Shown: positions 21,301-31,708, numbered from the stretch's first letter. The stretch is DNA of 64,000 nucleotides from Enoplolaimus lenunculus (GCA_030248215.1 JASANG010001415.1:231306-295305), one strand, 5' to 3'. A program made the numbers and translations. Notes: generated by a model not told the origin, from the sequence alone.

Positions 21301-24300
21301 ATCCATCAGGCATTACGTCACCTGCTGTTGGGCCGTCTACTGGTGTTGCAGCAGTTGATTTAATAGCTGAGAGCAACAACGTCGACTTCAGCAGCGACAG
21401 CTTGAGCGATTTTAATGATGTTGCCGATATTAATAGCAACAACAACAGCAACAACGGTAACGGCGACAGAAACAACAACGGGAACAGTGGCAGTAGCAGC
21501 AGCAGTAGTTGTAGTAGCAAAAGTAATACGTCGACCAGCAACAATGTGTTTGACAATAATAATAATAATAGTAATAATAACAATAACATTAGCGATAAAC
21601 AGTCACAACAAAAACAAAAGCAACATATTCTGGCATCTACAGCTTCGGCATCGACGATAAGTTGCGTCGACGTCGTCGAAAGTGTCGCGTCAGCGGCGTC
21701 ACAGCCCAGCTTGACCAGCGACCGATGGACAGAAATGTTACAGCGGCTTGGAATTGAAATCGCTAAACTTCCTGCTGCGAAAACAACTGCCTCAGCGGTG
21801 TCGACAAACGTCAGCAGCGGCGGTAATGTGGCTGCGGAGACGAATGAATCGTCATCGACGGTTGGGATGGAAGCCAACGATCCGTCAATAGTGGTTGCGA
21901 TTGACGCGAACCAAGCTTCACCAATGTTGGCCACGGAAATCGGACAATCGTTATCGACGGTTGCCATGGAAACTGGAGTATCGTCGTCGATGGTTGTCAT
22001 GGAAACCGGACAATCGTCAGCAAGAGTTGCGATGGAAACCAACGAACCGGCAACGATAGTTGCTCTGGAGACAAAAGACGCTTCACCAGTTGTTGCCATG
22101 GAAATCGGACGGTCGTCTGAAAGGGTTGCTGTGGAAACGAAACAATGCAACATCGATGGTTTGAAATCAACGGTGGATACATCGACTGTAGCAACACAAG
22201 ACGCACTGGTGTTGCTCGCGAACGAAGCACTTGGATTGATGCGAGCGGCGGCCGCAGACCATGAAAAGGATGCCACTGTGGATACTAGAGCCTTATCGAC
22301 ATCTTCGGCAAAACTTAATCGCCTCATATCACAACCGCAGTCACCTTCCGTCGCCATGAACTCTCCGATGATAACTCGACAAGCTCATGAAAGGAAACCG
22401 ACATCAACTGTAATTGGATTGGGCAAATCCGAGACGAACCAATCGAACAATTCTACTGGTCAACTGGTTTCACCGGAAAGCAATCGTGACGCAATTTCAT
22501 TGTCTGAACTGCGGTCGCAACCGCAACTTGTCCACCAATCAGCGACCGAGTTGGTATCGAGGTTGATCGCAGCTAATCCGTCATTGGTTGCGCTGTTGGG
22601 CGGATCTATTGCGGCTGCAGCGGCGACATCCAATGAGAATACAGAATCCAATAATGTGGTGGGATCGAAAGTGGTATCTAGTCAAGTCAGTTTATCTGGT
22701 TTAGCTCTACCTGGCTCTGGAGTACAAATGGCCAATATTGATGGGAACGAAAGCAGTAGTTGTGATGATGCTGCAAGAGCACTGGGCAACGGGCTGTTTA
22801 ATTATTTGGCTGGAAATGACGGTTGCAGTGGGACAGAGGCTGATGGAACTGGCGGGAGTCAAGTAAGCAATGGTGCGTGTGAGCGTCTGACCTGTGAGTG
22901 TTGCTCGAAACAATTCCGAACGCCGCATGCGTTGGCTGAGCATCGAAGAAGTCATATAGGTGAGTTGAGTAACATAACGGATATGGCTACCGTTTGAATT
23001 TTATACAATACTGTTGTCTGTAGGATGAGAATTTGAACGTCAAGGTTATATTTTGGATTCGGAAAGGTCGCAATGGGCTGGGACTCGAAAAATCGGTGAC
23101 GTTGTAGGTTTGGTGCCACACTGTTGACGTATGCATGGAATTTTCTAAAACGTGAGTACCACCGTTCAGCGACCGGATATTTGATTGAAGTATAATATGT
23201 TTACGTAATTAAAATTAATCGTTAAACTCGGATTGGTCATTTTTACGTCAGCATAGAAAACGTGAACTTCAGGATTTGCCTGGAAATGCCGCAGCAAGAT
23301 GCTAAATATAATATCCACTTGTATATAATATGCAGTTTTATTATGATATTTGGCACCATAACCGTAAATATCCACTATCCGGTGTGACGCGAATCCTTTG
23401 TTTGTGGGGGTTATAAATTTATAATGATTGACAGTTTCATTCCTTTACAGATCGACCGCATACGTGCAAAATTTGCAATTTTGCATGCTCGCAAGCCGAC
23501 AAACTAAAACGACATTTGCAGTCGCATGTCAAACGAGGTGAATGCAGCGAAGAACACGCTGGATTGCTCGTTGGAGCGTCGAAGGCCGCGAATGGACCGA
23601 ACGGTGTTCCGCCGTCGGTTTCAGCTAGGCACGTAACGATGAATAGGGTAAGCACCGTGTGTAGATCTAGGGCCATACTCTCAAACGCGTATAGCAATTA
23701 CCACCTGTTAGCGATAAATTTTCAAGTTGAAGAACTCTCCAACTCCTGCGCAATCATGGATCTTATAAATACGTACAGGGGCAGGTGCAAATTAAAATGC
23801 GAAAAAATGTGTGCTGGATTATAAATTTCACTATTCACTGGTTTGAAAGTTATAGAACTCATCACTAACTGGTGATAGATGCTACACATTTGAGAATACA
23901 TGCGTTGGGTGAGCAGACAGCTCCACCCTGAAATGCGTTGTTGCGTTCTGTGGTACCCGTGGCGACGTTTTCTGTAAATCTAACAATATGCTACTTGTAC
24001 CAATTTAATATCCTCTACGCGCCCTTTTACGGATACCAAAAATGGGGATTCGGCTCTAACATTTTTGTTACGTCTCATATGATCGCTGTTGGATCCATAA
24101 ACCACCGAAAAGTTAGCATTTCGAAAGCTAACACAGACTCTATGAGCTGACACTGGGACTCGAACTATGTGCAACTGTCGGTTTATTTTCGAGACATTGA
24201 GATTGAAATCGACCCTACTTACCCCACTAATTGAGTAGCCGGCCAAAGTAACTGTATGTGGGTTTTAATTTTTTTAAACACGCGGAAAATTTCAACTATG

Positions 24301-27300
24301 ATTTTAAGTACTACTAGCTTATGGTACCTAATTAAAATATAACAGTAAAGAGCATATCTCGGTTTATCATTCGTCAACCATTGCATTCGATTTAAGATGG
24401 ACGCTTTGATATCGGCGATTGCTGAAAACGATCATCATCGTCCGCTGAACGTTCCGACGTCGACGCTCGGCGACGATAGCAGCAGTGGTGTCAGTTCAGC
24501 AGTGGCGAACACGGTCACTCCTGGCAACAGTAGCGCAAACGCACCACAACATTTACTTACGGCGGCTGGCACAAATCCGTTGTCAGTACTGAGTCAGGTG
24601 TGGTCGTCGCTCGCTGCAGCAGCAGCAGCTCCCGCGACTGCATCGACAACAACACAGTCGTCGATGCTAAGTGACGGTGTTGCTGCGACCGCTACTGCTG
24701 TCAACAGTAGTGGCAACAGTGTAGCTGTAGATGCGTCAGGTGTGCCGACAGTAGCGTCTGCTGCGACTACCGTAACAGCAGTCCGAACTGATGACGACGC
24801 TGGTGTGGATGTTGTTGCTACTGCAGTGTCGCCGCAACAACAACAAAAACTCGTCAATCAGTTGTATTATTCACAACTGAATTCGTTGTTGACCGCTGCA
24901 ACGCAACAGATCGCAGCGACCAACGACGGATGCGTTGGTAGCCAGTTGATCGATACGACGGCAACGGCGACAGCGATTGATGTGGGCAGCGGCGGTCAAG
25001 ATCAACAACAAAGAGATGTGGCTGGTGAGTTAAAGATAGGGGTATACTGGTGGGAGGTGCCTGGGTGTAGGAAGCGTTGTTAAAACATTCATTGGAGTTT
25101 AGCACGCACAGAGTTGTAGTGTTGAAAGTGGTACGTTTTTTACAAAGTTTTAAAGAACCGATGCTAGAACAGGGATTTGAAACTGAACTGAATTGAATTT
25201 TGACACGGCGGCTGGCAAAGAACGTTATAGCTCAACACTAGACAAGGACTCCAAAATAGTTTTATTTCTTTTTATTGTATTTTTAAAATCAAATGAAAAC
25301 TTTGTTGTTTTCAGCAGCAAATCAATCGGTATTCAAGCAAGAAATGACATCTCCTGGTTCGCTGAGCTCTGCGAGCGGTTCGCAAAGTATGTTTGGTCCT
25401 GGGACTAGGAGTAACTCTGGAACACGACAGAATACACCGTCTAATGCAGGGAACAGCGCGAAAAAAGGCGGAGACGGCAGTGGTGGTTGCTCGTCAACGC
25501 AGTCGCCTGCGAGTAGCACTCGTTCTAGGGATCGACGGTCCGATACGTGCGAATATTGTGGAAAGGTGAGCGTGTTTAAAAAATAGTATATATAAATGAA
25601 TAAATATATATATAATTTTGTTGGAACAGGAACAGAAAATGAATTTCGTTGCTGGGACCGGAACAGGAATAGGAACCGGAATGTGAAATAATTTTCATCG
25701 CCGAATTGCTGTAGGACTTTTTAAAAACATGCCAAAAAATGGCTTAAGCGAATATTTGGCTATTTCATCATCAAGTTTTGTGAAAACGCAACAGAAACAG
25801 TTTATTAACAAAATTGAACTAATTGCAAAATCACTCATTACGAAATAACAACAATGTTTCAAAGACAAAGTTTCCAATGTTCATTTTTTGTTTTATGTTG
25901 GTTTCAGTTGTTTTCAAATCGGTCAAATTTAATTGTTCATTTGCGATCGCATACCGGTGAAAAGCCGTATCGTTGCCAGTTGTGTCCGTACGCGTGCGCT
26001 CAAAGTAGCAAGTTGACCAGGCACATGAAGACTCACGGACAACAGGGAAAGGTTTGTTTTTGATTGCTCGGGCTGTCTGACCTGTGTGAGAACAGGTCCG
26101 TAATCAAGTTTGTTCGAGTCCTTTAGGCCAAACGTGGACTGGATGTGTAGCCGATTGAACATCTGGCCTACCGGCCAAATGTCCGCTGCGCCGACTGGAT
26201 TTTGTGCCGCAGAACAAAGTGACAAAACGTTTAGCTATGTAATTATTTTTTAAAATAGTCAATTGCCACTTGCCAGGGCAGATTTTTTGTGCCAGTTCAG
26301 CCCTGTCTTAGGGTTTTGCTGAAATTTAGCCTGAGGTTATCGTATTGTGTTCGCCGCCCTGTTATATACACGGGCTATGAGGGCTGACCTCAAAACTGTC
26401 ATTGGGCACCTATCGGCTGTTGTTAGTAATAATATATGTGTAGTTTTTGAGTCATTAAAGTTAACATAACATAAAGCTGACTATAACGGCTCAGCGCAAT
26501 GTGTGTGTGTCAGGGTGCAACCGGAATTTCGGTTCCGGTTCCGCATTTTTTCACCTTCCGGTTCCGGTAAATTTTTACCGGATTTAAAAATTCCTGTGTT
26601 ACAATTTGGCCGGTGTCTTAACTTTGCTAATTTTTAAGAATCTATTTTGAAAGCCACTTATACTCCGAATATAAGCCATTGATGGTGGATTTCATTTCAG
26701 TCGACGACGAAAATCTAAAATACAACAAATAAAATAAATACCTATGTTCGACTAAGGTTATTTCACAAATAATAGAGCAAAAAATAAGATTAAAATGAAA
26801 TTTTTGGTGAAATGCATTTTTCACTTTCCGGTTCCGATTCCGGTAAATTGTAATTTCGGTTGCACCCTGGTGTGTGTAATGTGAAATCATGTACAATGCA
26901 CTGTGTATAACTATTACTACACTTATACGCGGTGCAAAATCTCTACAAGACGTGGGAACGTCCTCCGGCTCGAACGTCATGCTCCTATAGCTGATGGCGC
27001 AAGTGAACGACTCCCATGCTAGTCTCCGTAGTTCGAATCCTAATTTGAAAATTTATTATATATTAATTATTTTAATAATCACTAGTGGAGGAATAAAATG
27101 GGTGTATAGCGCGAATACCTCCCCTCAACTGTAACATACTGACCGACACTAAAAAATAAATTCTGACTTTGCCCGTATTCTGAAATGTCTTTACGTAACA
27201 TATATTACCAATTAGCGACAGCTTTTCAAACTGACACACTCCTGTAGTCGTTGATATCAAAATTGGCGTACAGAGTACGGGGTAAATTGGGATGCACAAA

Positions 27301-30300
27301 ATATGATGCATTTCTAAGCTCATCATTTGCTGTTTCGAACGTTGCAAGGCCTATTACTAACTGGTGATAGACGCTACACACATTTGACAATACGGCTCCA
27401 AATTCGTGAACGCATAAACGAAATGACTCTTTAGAAAAGGTTCGTTGCTCATTAATGTTTACAGGAAACGTATCACTGCTACATTTGTTATATGCCGTTC
27501 TCAGTACATTCAACACTTGAAAAGCATATGCGTAAATGTGTTGTCGAACGTAATAGTTTGCTCAAAACTGATCCAGGAGCAAAAGGTGCCGCTGCCACCG
27601 CCGTCGGCGCCGCCGCGAAGTCCGCGTCAAGTCCTGCATCAAAAAGGCCGACCAGCACTGGCCATTCGGCGACATCAAAAGGATTGCCTAGCCGCGTCTT
27701 GGTGAGTGACGGCAGTCCTTTGAAGACAAACGAGCAGAGTCCACCGCTGGGCGCGTCATCGAATTCAAATTCAGGGCCAGGCGGTGGTGATGGTAGTGTG
27801 AAGGGTTCGACTGTCGTTGCCGATGGCTTAAACGCTGGCGTGAATACGTCTGTTTTGAACGCTAATTCGACGATAGCTCAGTTGCCTGGGTTAGGTAAGT
27901 CTTGGGTGAAACGGGTACAAGTTGAAAATTAATACACTGTAGTTGTTTCGGCTACGAGCAAGCAAGGTGCAATAACGTAATTTTGATTTACCGAAATGAC
28001 CTTAGCGGCAGAGTGAAATTCAGAGCAGGTAGCGGCACACGGCAGCAAACGCCGGGGTGACGCCGGTCTTTGATTGAGTATTATGTAGACATGAGAAATT
28101 TAAACGATGCTGTAGGTCCTGTACGTAAGACAGCGAATGGGCGAGTGAGGAGTTGAACGAGAAAGTGAAATTGAGAATTCAATATTTGAGACGCCAAAGA
28201 GAGAAAAAGATGACGATGGTTTGAGGTGATTTAAAGGTACTTGTTTACTTATTTTTAAAATCACAATAATTTAGTTTCGTAGAATGCAAAACTTTTCCCA
28301 TATTAGTTTATAAATTATATATATCCTAAGCGGCGTGCAACAGGAGTTCCGTTTGCGATTAGAATTCCGATTTAAAACGAGTTTCGATTCTCGTGCCATT
28401 TCCGATTGCACAATCAATGGGAATTTTGAAATGTTAATTTTAATCCTGCTTGTTGTGGATATATGGCGTAAAAAATTTTCTCGATCCCAACAGTCTAACA
28501 CACCAAACTATTGTTTTATTTTGAAATAACAATGATTGATTGTAGTAGTTTTACAGAACCAAAAAGCCATCGTCAATATTTGTTCATGTGAATGTTTTTG
28601 AAAATTGTTGCCAGCCAACCGACACCGTTAGCCAACATTTTGTTAATACAATTTATCCGTGTAGTCGCAAAGTTTGTTGTTCCGAATTGGGACATTTTAA
28701 GCATATTTGAATGCAACTGAACTTGTAAAGCTGGGGCTTATGAAGGAATTGGTTAAATCCCCGTACACTGGCGATAAACGGGAATCTGATGTGCGTTTAT
28801 AAATTGAAATTTTAAATTTAAATTTGATTTTTTTTCAGCTGTTAACGCTATTTCGAGTGTATCGACAATGAATGGTGGTGACGGTACCAATGGTGACGGC
28901 AAAGATCAAACAGCATCTACAGTCAATGCTGCTAGTGTTAATGCAAGTGCCTTAGCTTGGCTCCAATCGCAGCTTGGAATTGCTGTAACAACGGCTAAAT
29001 CGAACTCTGTTTCCATATCAGGCGGCCGCGGTCCGTTGTGCGAGTCTTCAGTTGACACTGCCATTTCATCAGAGACCATCGTGGTTGCCGATCAGGGTAA
29101 ATATGTGTGCGTGTGTGTGTGTGCGTGTTTCGCAAGCGAAACTTCTTAAATCAATATATTAAAGCTGGAACGCCACACATACGTATTTTGGGCAGCGTTC
29201 GAACAGATATTTGTTTACGTTACGTATGCAAATTAAGACAGTATGCATTGAGATCACCTATTGTTTCGGATGCTTTATATATCTCCAAAGCACTACAGCA
29301 TTTAAAAAAACCAGTTTTTAATTGCGTCCACTTAAATATTAAGGGGCCCAGACAATAATTAAGCTTAGGGCCAAGGAAGCCTTAGTCCAGTTGCACATGT
29401 GTGCAACTACGTGTACTAGTATGTACTAACGACATACTCTGGTTTGAAAATAAATGTATATGAATGGCAGAAAAGTGAAAATTATGTTGTATTACTTTCA
29501 AACTAAAATTTGGATGGTTTGAAATTGCGCTGATTTTTTGATTCACAGCTTTCGCCGTTCGCTTGTCTGAAATCCTATCACTGACTGGCCATTGATGCTA
29601 TGCACAGTTGTGAATACGGCGCTAAGAGTGACAGTGTTATTTTTCTTGGCAATCATGGTACGTTGTAAATTTCGTTCTATTTTTTCTCAGATCGAGCCAC
29701 ATTTCAACTCGACGAGTCGTCAGCGTGTTCCAGTGACCGGGCGTCATCGTCGTTAGATCTTCGTGTTACCGTTACCCCCGTGCCCGGGGGAAACGGTGAT
29801 ACTCCCCGAGCGAGTTCTCAAGCATCGTCGTTGTTAAGTGATCCGGTCGCCCCAGTGGTCAAATGTGAAGAGTTCGAAAGTCAATCGCTGATCAATCGGA
29901 ATATCGCGACGTTGGTAAATGATCACAATAGTTTGGCAACAACACCAACAACTGCAACTACAGCAGCAAAAACAATTAATAATGCGACTGTTGCTCACAA
30001 TAACATCAACAACGTTAATAATAATAATAATAACTATAACAATACCAATTATAATTATAATAATAATAATATTAATAATATTAATAACATATCTACCTCA
30101 TCTGGTCAAGATTTTGATCGTAGTCAACCGCAACAACATCAAGAACAACAACAACAACAACAAGAGCAACAACAACATTATCATCAATTGCGTCATGTTT
30201 TATCATCAGCCACCTCAGGAAGTACCACTACCACAACAATTAGTACCGAAATCGCTGCTGCTCCACCCACAGGCTCGTGTGCCACCACTACCCACGCGGA

Positions 30301-30493
30301 ACCGAATATCACCAGTGAATCGAACCCGAAAGTTGTTGTTGGAGAACCAAATATCACCAGTGAATCGAACCCGAAAGTTGTTGTTGGCGAACCAGCAGAA
30401 CCAAAAACAACTGTCGTTATTGTGAATCCAGTACTCGATCATCAATGGCAGAAACAGTCTCGCGGGCAACAAAATGAAGTGCCGACATCGTGA
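17792..30493 (+). CDS. BCL11-like: BCL11A/BCL11B-like C2H2 zinc-finger transcription regulator (11 exons joined)
   Basis: Joined exons: 17792-18327, 18879-18942, 19318-19548, 19909-22959, 23451-23647, 24397-25024, 25315-25565, 25908-26051, 27465-27894, 28839-29096, 29691-30493. Every junction is GT-AG and the frame is kept throughout. Counting from the first full codon, 2196 residues precede the stop. Fingers: CCHC 159-182, C2H2 285-306, 1272-1292, 1299-1319, 1647-1667, 1675-1695, and a C2HC-type finger 1705-1725. Number, order and diagnostic residues (TSAW then QH and [46 protein letters not shown]) are those of the BCL11 family, which are nuclear, sequence-specific repressors acting through SWI/SNF and NuRD-type complexes. 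The protein is over twice the vertebrate length because of Ser/Thr/Asn/Gln/Ala-rich linkers. The ATG exon is missing from the model. Confidence 0.9.
18460..18545 (+). mobile_element. Short hAT-like MITE remnant in intron
   Basis: It ends GGAATTCCGGTTGCACCC and has ACCGGAACCGGGTAG inside. The left end is eroded. It lies in the intron between exons A and B. Confidence 0.5.
18879..18942 (+). CDS. BCL11-like: BCL11-like 64-nt exon B completing the CCHC finger
   Basis: The acceptor is TTTGTTTACAG (ends 18878) and the donor is TTTCG|GTAAGT (18943). Read in phase 0 from exon A it begins VLRC, placing C182 exactly where family members have the final Cys of HKxxxC. Without this exon, exon A joined to exon C meets a stop after nine codons. 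With it, the 64 nt shift the frame by one base and exon C reads open. Finger geometry and frame both support it, although the exon is too short to appear as an open frame. Confidence 0.82.
18950..19215. repeat. GC-rich CCGTCCGGxxC/TACGATxTCG repeat in intron
   Basis: ACCGTCCGGTCC, TCGTCGTACGATG, GCCGTACGGCGCCGTTCGTC and ACCGTGCATCACGGGTGG resemble the GC-rich MITE family at 47490, 48121 and 52697. It ends in AAACCTAAACCTAAGCCTAA. The boundaries are uncertain. Confidence 0.5.
19318..19548 (+). CDS. BCL11-like: BCL11-like coding exon C (Ala/Gln-rich linker)
   Basis: The acceptor is TTTTATAG (ends 19317) and the donor is CAGTG|GTACGT (19549). The exon enters at codon position 2 and leaves after position 1. 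It encodes [23 protein letters not shown], and a six-alanine run. The linker has no recognised domain and lies between the CCHC finger and the first C2H2 finger. Confidence 0.8.
19738..19880 (+). repeat. 'TAGCCAGCTCACGTTGCTAGG' repeat just before exon D
   Basis: GTAGCCAGCTCACGTTGCTA, GGGAGACTACAAAATTTTCA, GGGCCATACAAAGGTTTTCA and CAAGGTGGAAAGTTTTCTAG match 8638-8780. It ends about 30 bases before the exon D acceptor and extends the exon's open frame artificially upstream to 19824. Confidence 0.6.
19909..22959 (+). CDS. BCL11-like: BCL11-like 3-kb exon D with first two C2H2 fingers
   Basis: The acceptor is TATATTTTCAG (ends 19908); the donor is CATATAG|GTGAGT (22960). After the split Asp it encodes a classic finger (C285, C288, H301, H306) with the BCL11 signature TSAWLLVQH and SHGLKLY. 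About 960 low-complexity residues follow: Thr-rich runs encoded by ACA/ACAACA (20990-21200), Asn and Ser runs (21430-21600), and nine 11-residue repeats (21837-22133). The exon closes with finger CECCSKQF...HRRSH (C1272, C1275, H1288, H1292). A 559-codon open frame on the other strand is only its mirror. Vertebrate BCL11 also carries the middle fingers in one very large exon; here it is split between fingers. Confidence 0.88.
21837..22133 (+). repeat. Nine 33-bp coding repeats (11-residue ETxxxSSxVAM units)
   Basis: Units read [99 protein letters not shown]. All nine keep exact 33-bp spacing with no indel, and hydrophobic positions 9-11 are kept. The DNA is diverged while the protein pattern persists. 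Confidence 0.9.
23451..23647 (+). CDS. BCL11-like: BCL11-like exon E with third C2H2 finger
   Basis: The acceptor is TCCTTTACAG (ends 23450); the donor is AATAGG|GTAAGC (23648). The split Asp makes the inter-finger linker HIDRPHTC, standing where TGEKPYKC is expected. The finger is C1299, C1302, H1315, H1319, with [16 protein letters not shown] close to the ACTQASKLKRHMKTH form of the family. An Ala/Gly/Ser tail follows. Confidence 0.87.
23674..23900. mobile_element. MITE with ends GTATTCTCAAATGTGTAGC in intron
   Basis: The left end CCATACTCTCAAACGCGTAT plus ACCACCTGTTAGCGATAAAT is the inverse of the right end AACTGGTGATAGATGCTACA plus CATTTGAGAATAC. The same architecture occurs at 27174, 38089 and 44568. 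It begins only about 26 bases after the exon E donor. Confidence 0.6.
24397..25024 (+). CDS. BCL11-like: BCL11-like exon F, Ala/Ser/Thr/Gln-rich linker
   Basis: The acceptor is ATTTAAG (ends 24396), a weak polypyrimidine tract; the donor is GCTG|GTGAGT (25025). It enters in phase 0 and leaves after one base. It encodes [18 protein letters not shown] and then a linker with Ala, Ser, Thr and Gln runs ([19 protein letters not shown]). No domain was recognised. The leading ATG is in frame and could also serve as an internal start. Confidence 0.72.
25315..25565 (+). CDS. BCL11-like: BCL11-like exon G, start of the C-terminal finger cluster
   Basis: The acceptor region reads TTTTCAGCAG, so splicing after either AG (start 25315 or 25318) keeps the frame and adds or drops one alanine. 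The donor is GGAAAG|GTGAGC (25566). The exon ends [13 protein letters not shown], near-identical to the family's [11 protein letters not shown], giving C1647 and C1650. VFKQE fits a sumoylation-type psi-K-x-E pattern; this is inference. Confidence 0.88.
25620..25860. repeat. GGAACAGGAACxGAA-type repeat in intron
   Basis: TGGAACAGGAACAGAAAATG, GGGACCGGAACAGGAATAGG and GAAATAATTTTCATCGCCGA resemble 10290-10400. The ends are not resolved. Confidence 0.4.
25908..26051 (+). CDS. BCL11-like: BCL11-like exon H, most conserved fingers
   Basis: The acceptor is TTGGTTTCAG (ends 25907); the donor is GGAAAG|GTTTGT (26052). It is 48 codons in phase 0 on both sides. It completes the finger from exon G (H1663, H1667), then HTGEKPYRC and a full finger (C1675, C1678, H1691, H1695). 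[19 protein letters not shown] is almost identical to human BCL11A. In the family these C-terminal fingers bind TGACCA-type DNA sites; conservation suggests the same here. Confidence 0.93.
26511..26869 (+). mobile_element. 359-bp hAT-like MITE in intron, exact 8-bp duplication
   Basis: It starts CAGGGTGCAACCGGAATTTC, ends GTTGCACCCTG, and is flanked by GTGTGTGT on both sides. Because the site is a GT run, the duplication is less specific than at 10766. It is highly similar to 10766-11151 over the whole interior. Confidence 0.82.
26930..27055 (+). repeat. tRNA-derived SINE-like copy in intron
   Basis: GACGTGGGAACGTCCTCCGG, CTCGAACGTCATGCTCCTAT, AGCTGATGG and GTAGTTCGAATCC parallel 44455-44560 and the reverse complement of 63722-63832. 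GCTCCTATAGCT...TTCGAATCC are A- and B-box-like blocks of a tRNA. Confidence 0.6.
27174..27395. mobile_element. MITE with ends CGTATTCTxAAATG in intron
   Basis: The left end is CGTATTCTGAAATGTC; the right end is CTGGTGATAGACGCTACACA then CATTTGACAATACG. It belongs with 23674, 38089 and 44568. It ends 70 bases before exon I. Confidence 0.6.
27465..27894 (+). CDS. BCL11-like: BCL11-like exon I, last finger with a terminal Cys
   Basis: The acceptor is ATGTTTACAG (ends 27464); the donor is TTAG|GTAAGT (27895). It opens [20 protein letters not shown], matching the last BCL11 finger. The final ligand is H1721 then C1725 (HMRKC), where vertebrates have HMKKWH. It is thus a C2HC finger, or one with altered spacing. 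An Ala/Ser/Gly linker follows, with SPASKRP and [15 protein letters not shown]. Confidence 0.88.
28839..29096 (+). CDS. BCL11-like: BCL11-like exon J, C-terminal extension
   Basis: The acceptor is TTTTTTTTCAG (ends 28838); the donor is CAGG|GTAAAT (29097). Entry and exit phases fit exons I and K. It encodes [30 protein letters not shown] and IVVADQ. Vertebrate BCL11A ends soon after the last finger, so this is lineage-specific extension; no domain was recognised. Confidence 0.75.
29573..29622. mobile_element. Right-end fragment of the GTATTCTCAAATG MITE
   Basis: CCTATCACTGACTGGCCATT, GATGCTATGCACAG and TTGTGAATACGGC match right ends of sister copies. The rest is missing. Confidence 0.4.
29691..30493 (+). 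CDS. BCL11-like: BCL11-like terminal exon K with stop
   Basis: The acceptor is TTTTTTCTCAG (ends 29690). It encodes 266 residues after the split Asp and stops at TGA 30491-30493. It carries Thr/Asn/Tyr-rich runs (AAT repeats 30010-30090), a Gln/His-rich run, and a direct 15-residue duplication [21 protein letters not shown] fits a psi-K-x-E sumoylation-type pattern (inference). No DNA-binding motif lies here. Confidence 0.8.
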
Positions 30494-31361
30494 CATGCCA
30501 GCTGTTGTCCGTATGTCCAGCTCCGCTGCCAGGAATTGTCAGTGACGGAAGCAATAAGATTTATAGAAGTGGGAGGTCACAGAGAAAGTTGTCGTTATAA
30601 GTAGTCGAGCTAAACAGGTGGAAGTAATTTATACGCAGGCTAGGGTTCTGGTATTGCCTGGTCCGCTCGGCATCTATGGAAAAGACTCGACTGGCCTTAT
30701 GGGTGTTTGCAGCTGGCTGTCTGCCGTACCTGAATTTGCATAGACGGCGTATTGCACGTACGTAGTACCTGTTCGTTGTTGCTCCGAACATAGGAACCGA
30801 GTTTCGAGCTGGCTTTGTGGGGTGGTGGTGGTGAGGTATGCATGGATAAACGTAAACAGGGTTTCAAGTTTCAATGTGATCCGAGTTAGCAATGGTAGCC
30901 GTTTTGGTGTGATTATGCGGCATAAGTTGTGACTTAGTGAATGGCGTGGGGTGGCACTATGTAAAAAGCAGAGGCGGGGCAACGGAACGTCGCAGGTCGA
31001 CTAAGAGGGGGAAGTGTTGCAACGCGATTTGAATGGAAGTTGAATAAGATTGCGGGTGGAGTCTGGATTGGATTGAATCGAAAGGTTGTGTTTGAAGGCG
31101 GCGATTTGAATGGAAGTTGGGCTGTGTGGCGTGTATATACTCAGTAATATAAGTTGAATTTTTGGATTCTATCAAAGGGCTTCCGGGTAGTGATCGGTAA
31201 AGATAGAATGAAGTTATAGTTGAAATAGAATTTAAGTTGATTGTTTTCGTTTATGATAGGTAATGCGGGCAGCCAATGGGTTTTAGATGATGGTATTAAT
31301 GGTAATGTTTTGTGGTCTAAAATCGTTAGACCGTGAATTGTTAACCTGTGAAATTAATAAA
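30494..31361 (+). other. Probable 3' untranslated region of the BCL11-like gene
   Basis: No coding similarity. The first AATAAA noticed after the stop is at 31356-31361 and is a candidate poly(A) signal, unproven. Confidence 0.4.
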
Positions 31362-31662
31362 CTTGTACCTGGAACCGGACGACTGGAGGAAAGCATATAT
31401 TTTTTAGGCTAATTGCTATTTTAGGACTGGAGTTAGACGAGGTATGTGCTATTATGGGTTGTGTGTTGTTTAGCGTGAGTATACTAGAGCGCCAGATCAG
31501 GACTCAACTTGGTACGCACCGTGTTATGTCGGCCTGCGGGCGGCGGAGTTGAAGACTTCTGGGGTGGCAAACTCGGCAACTCGAATTGAGTCCAGGCGAT
31601 AAAAAGCGAGCAATTGTGATTTTTGTTGTGGTAACGACTTGCGACGTACGTTGCGTTCAATC
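31362..31662. other. Unassigned non-coding DNA
   Basis: No supported feature was found. Confidence 0.3.
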
Positions 31663-31663
31663 A

Positions 31664-31666
31664 CTT

Positions 31667-31708
<42 letters not shown>
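31664..31708. repeat. (TTG)n microsatellite
   Basis: About 14 uninterrupted TTG units. Confidence 0.9.

Noticed and set aside
20678-22357. 559-codon open frame on the minus strand
   Set aside because: It is the exact mirror of the Thr/Asn/Ser-rich BCL11-like exon; the codons are complementary low-complexity runs and there is no domain.
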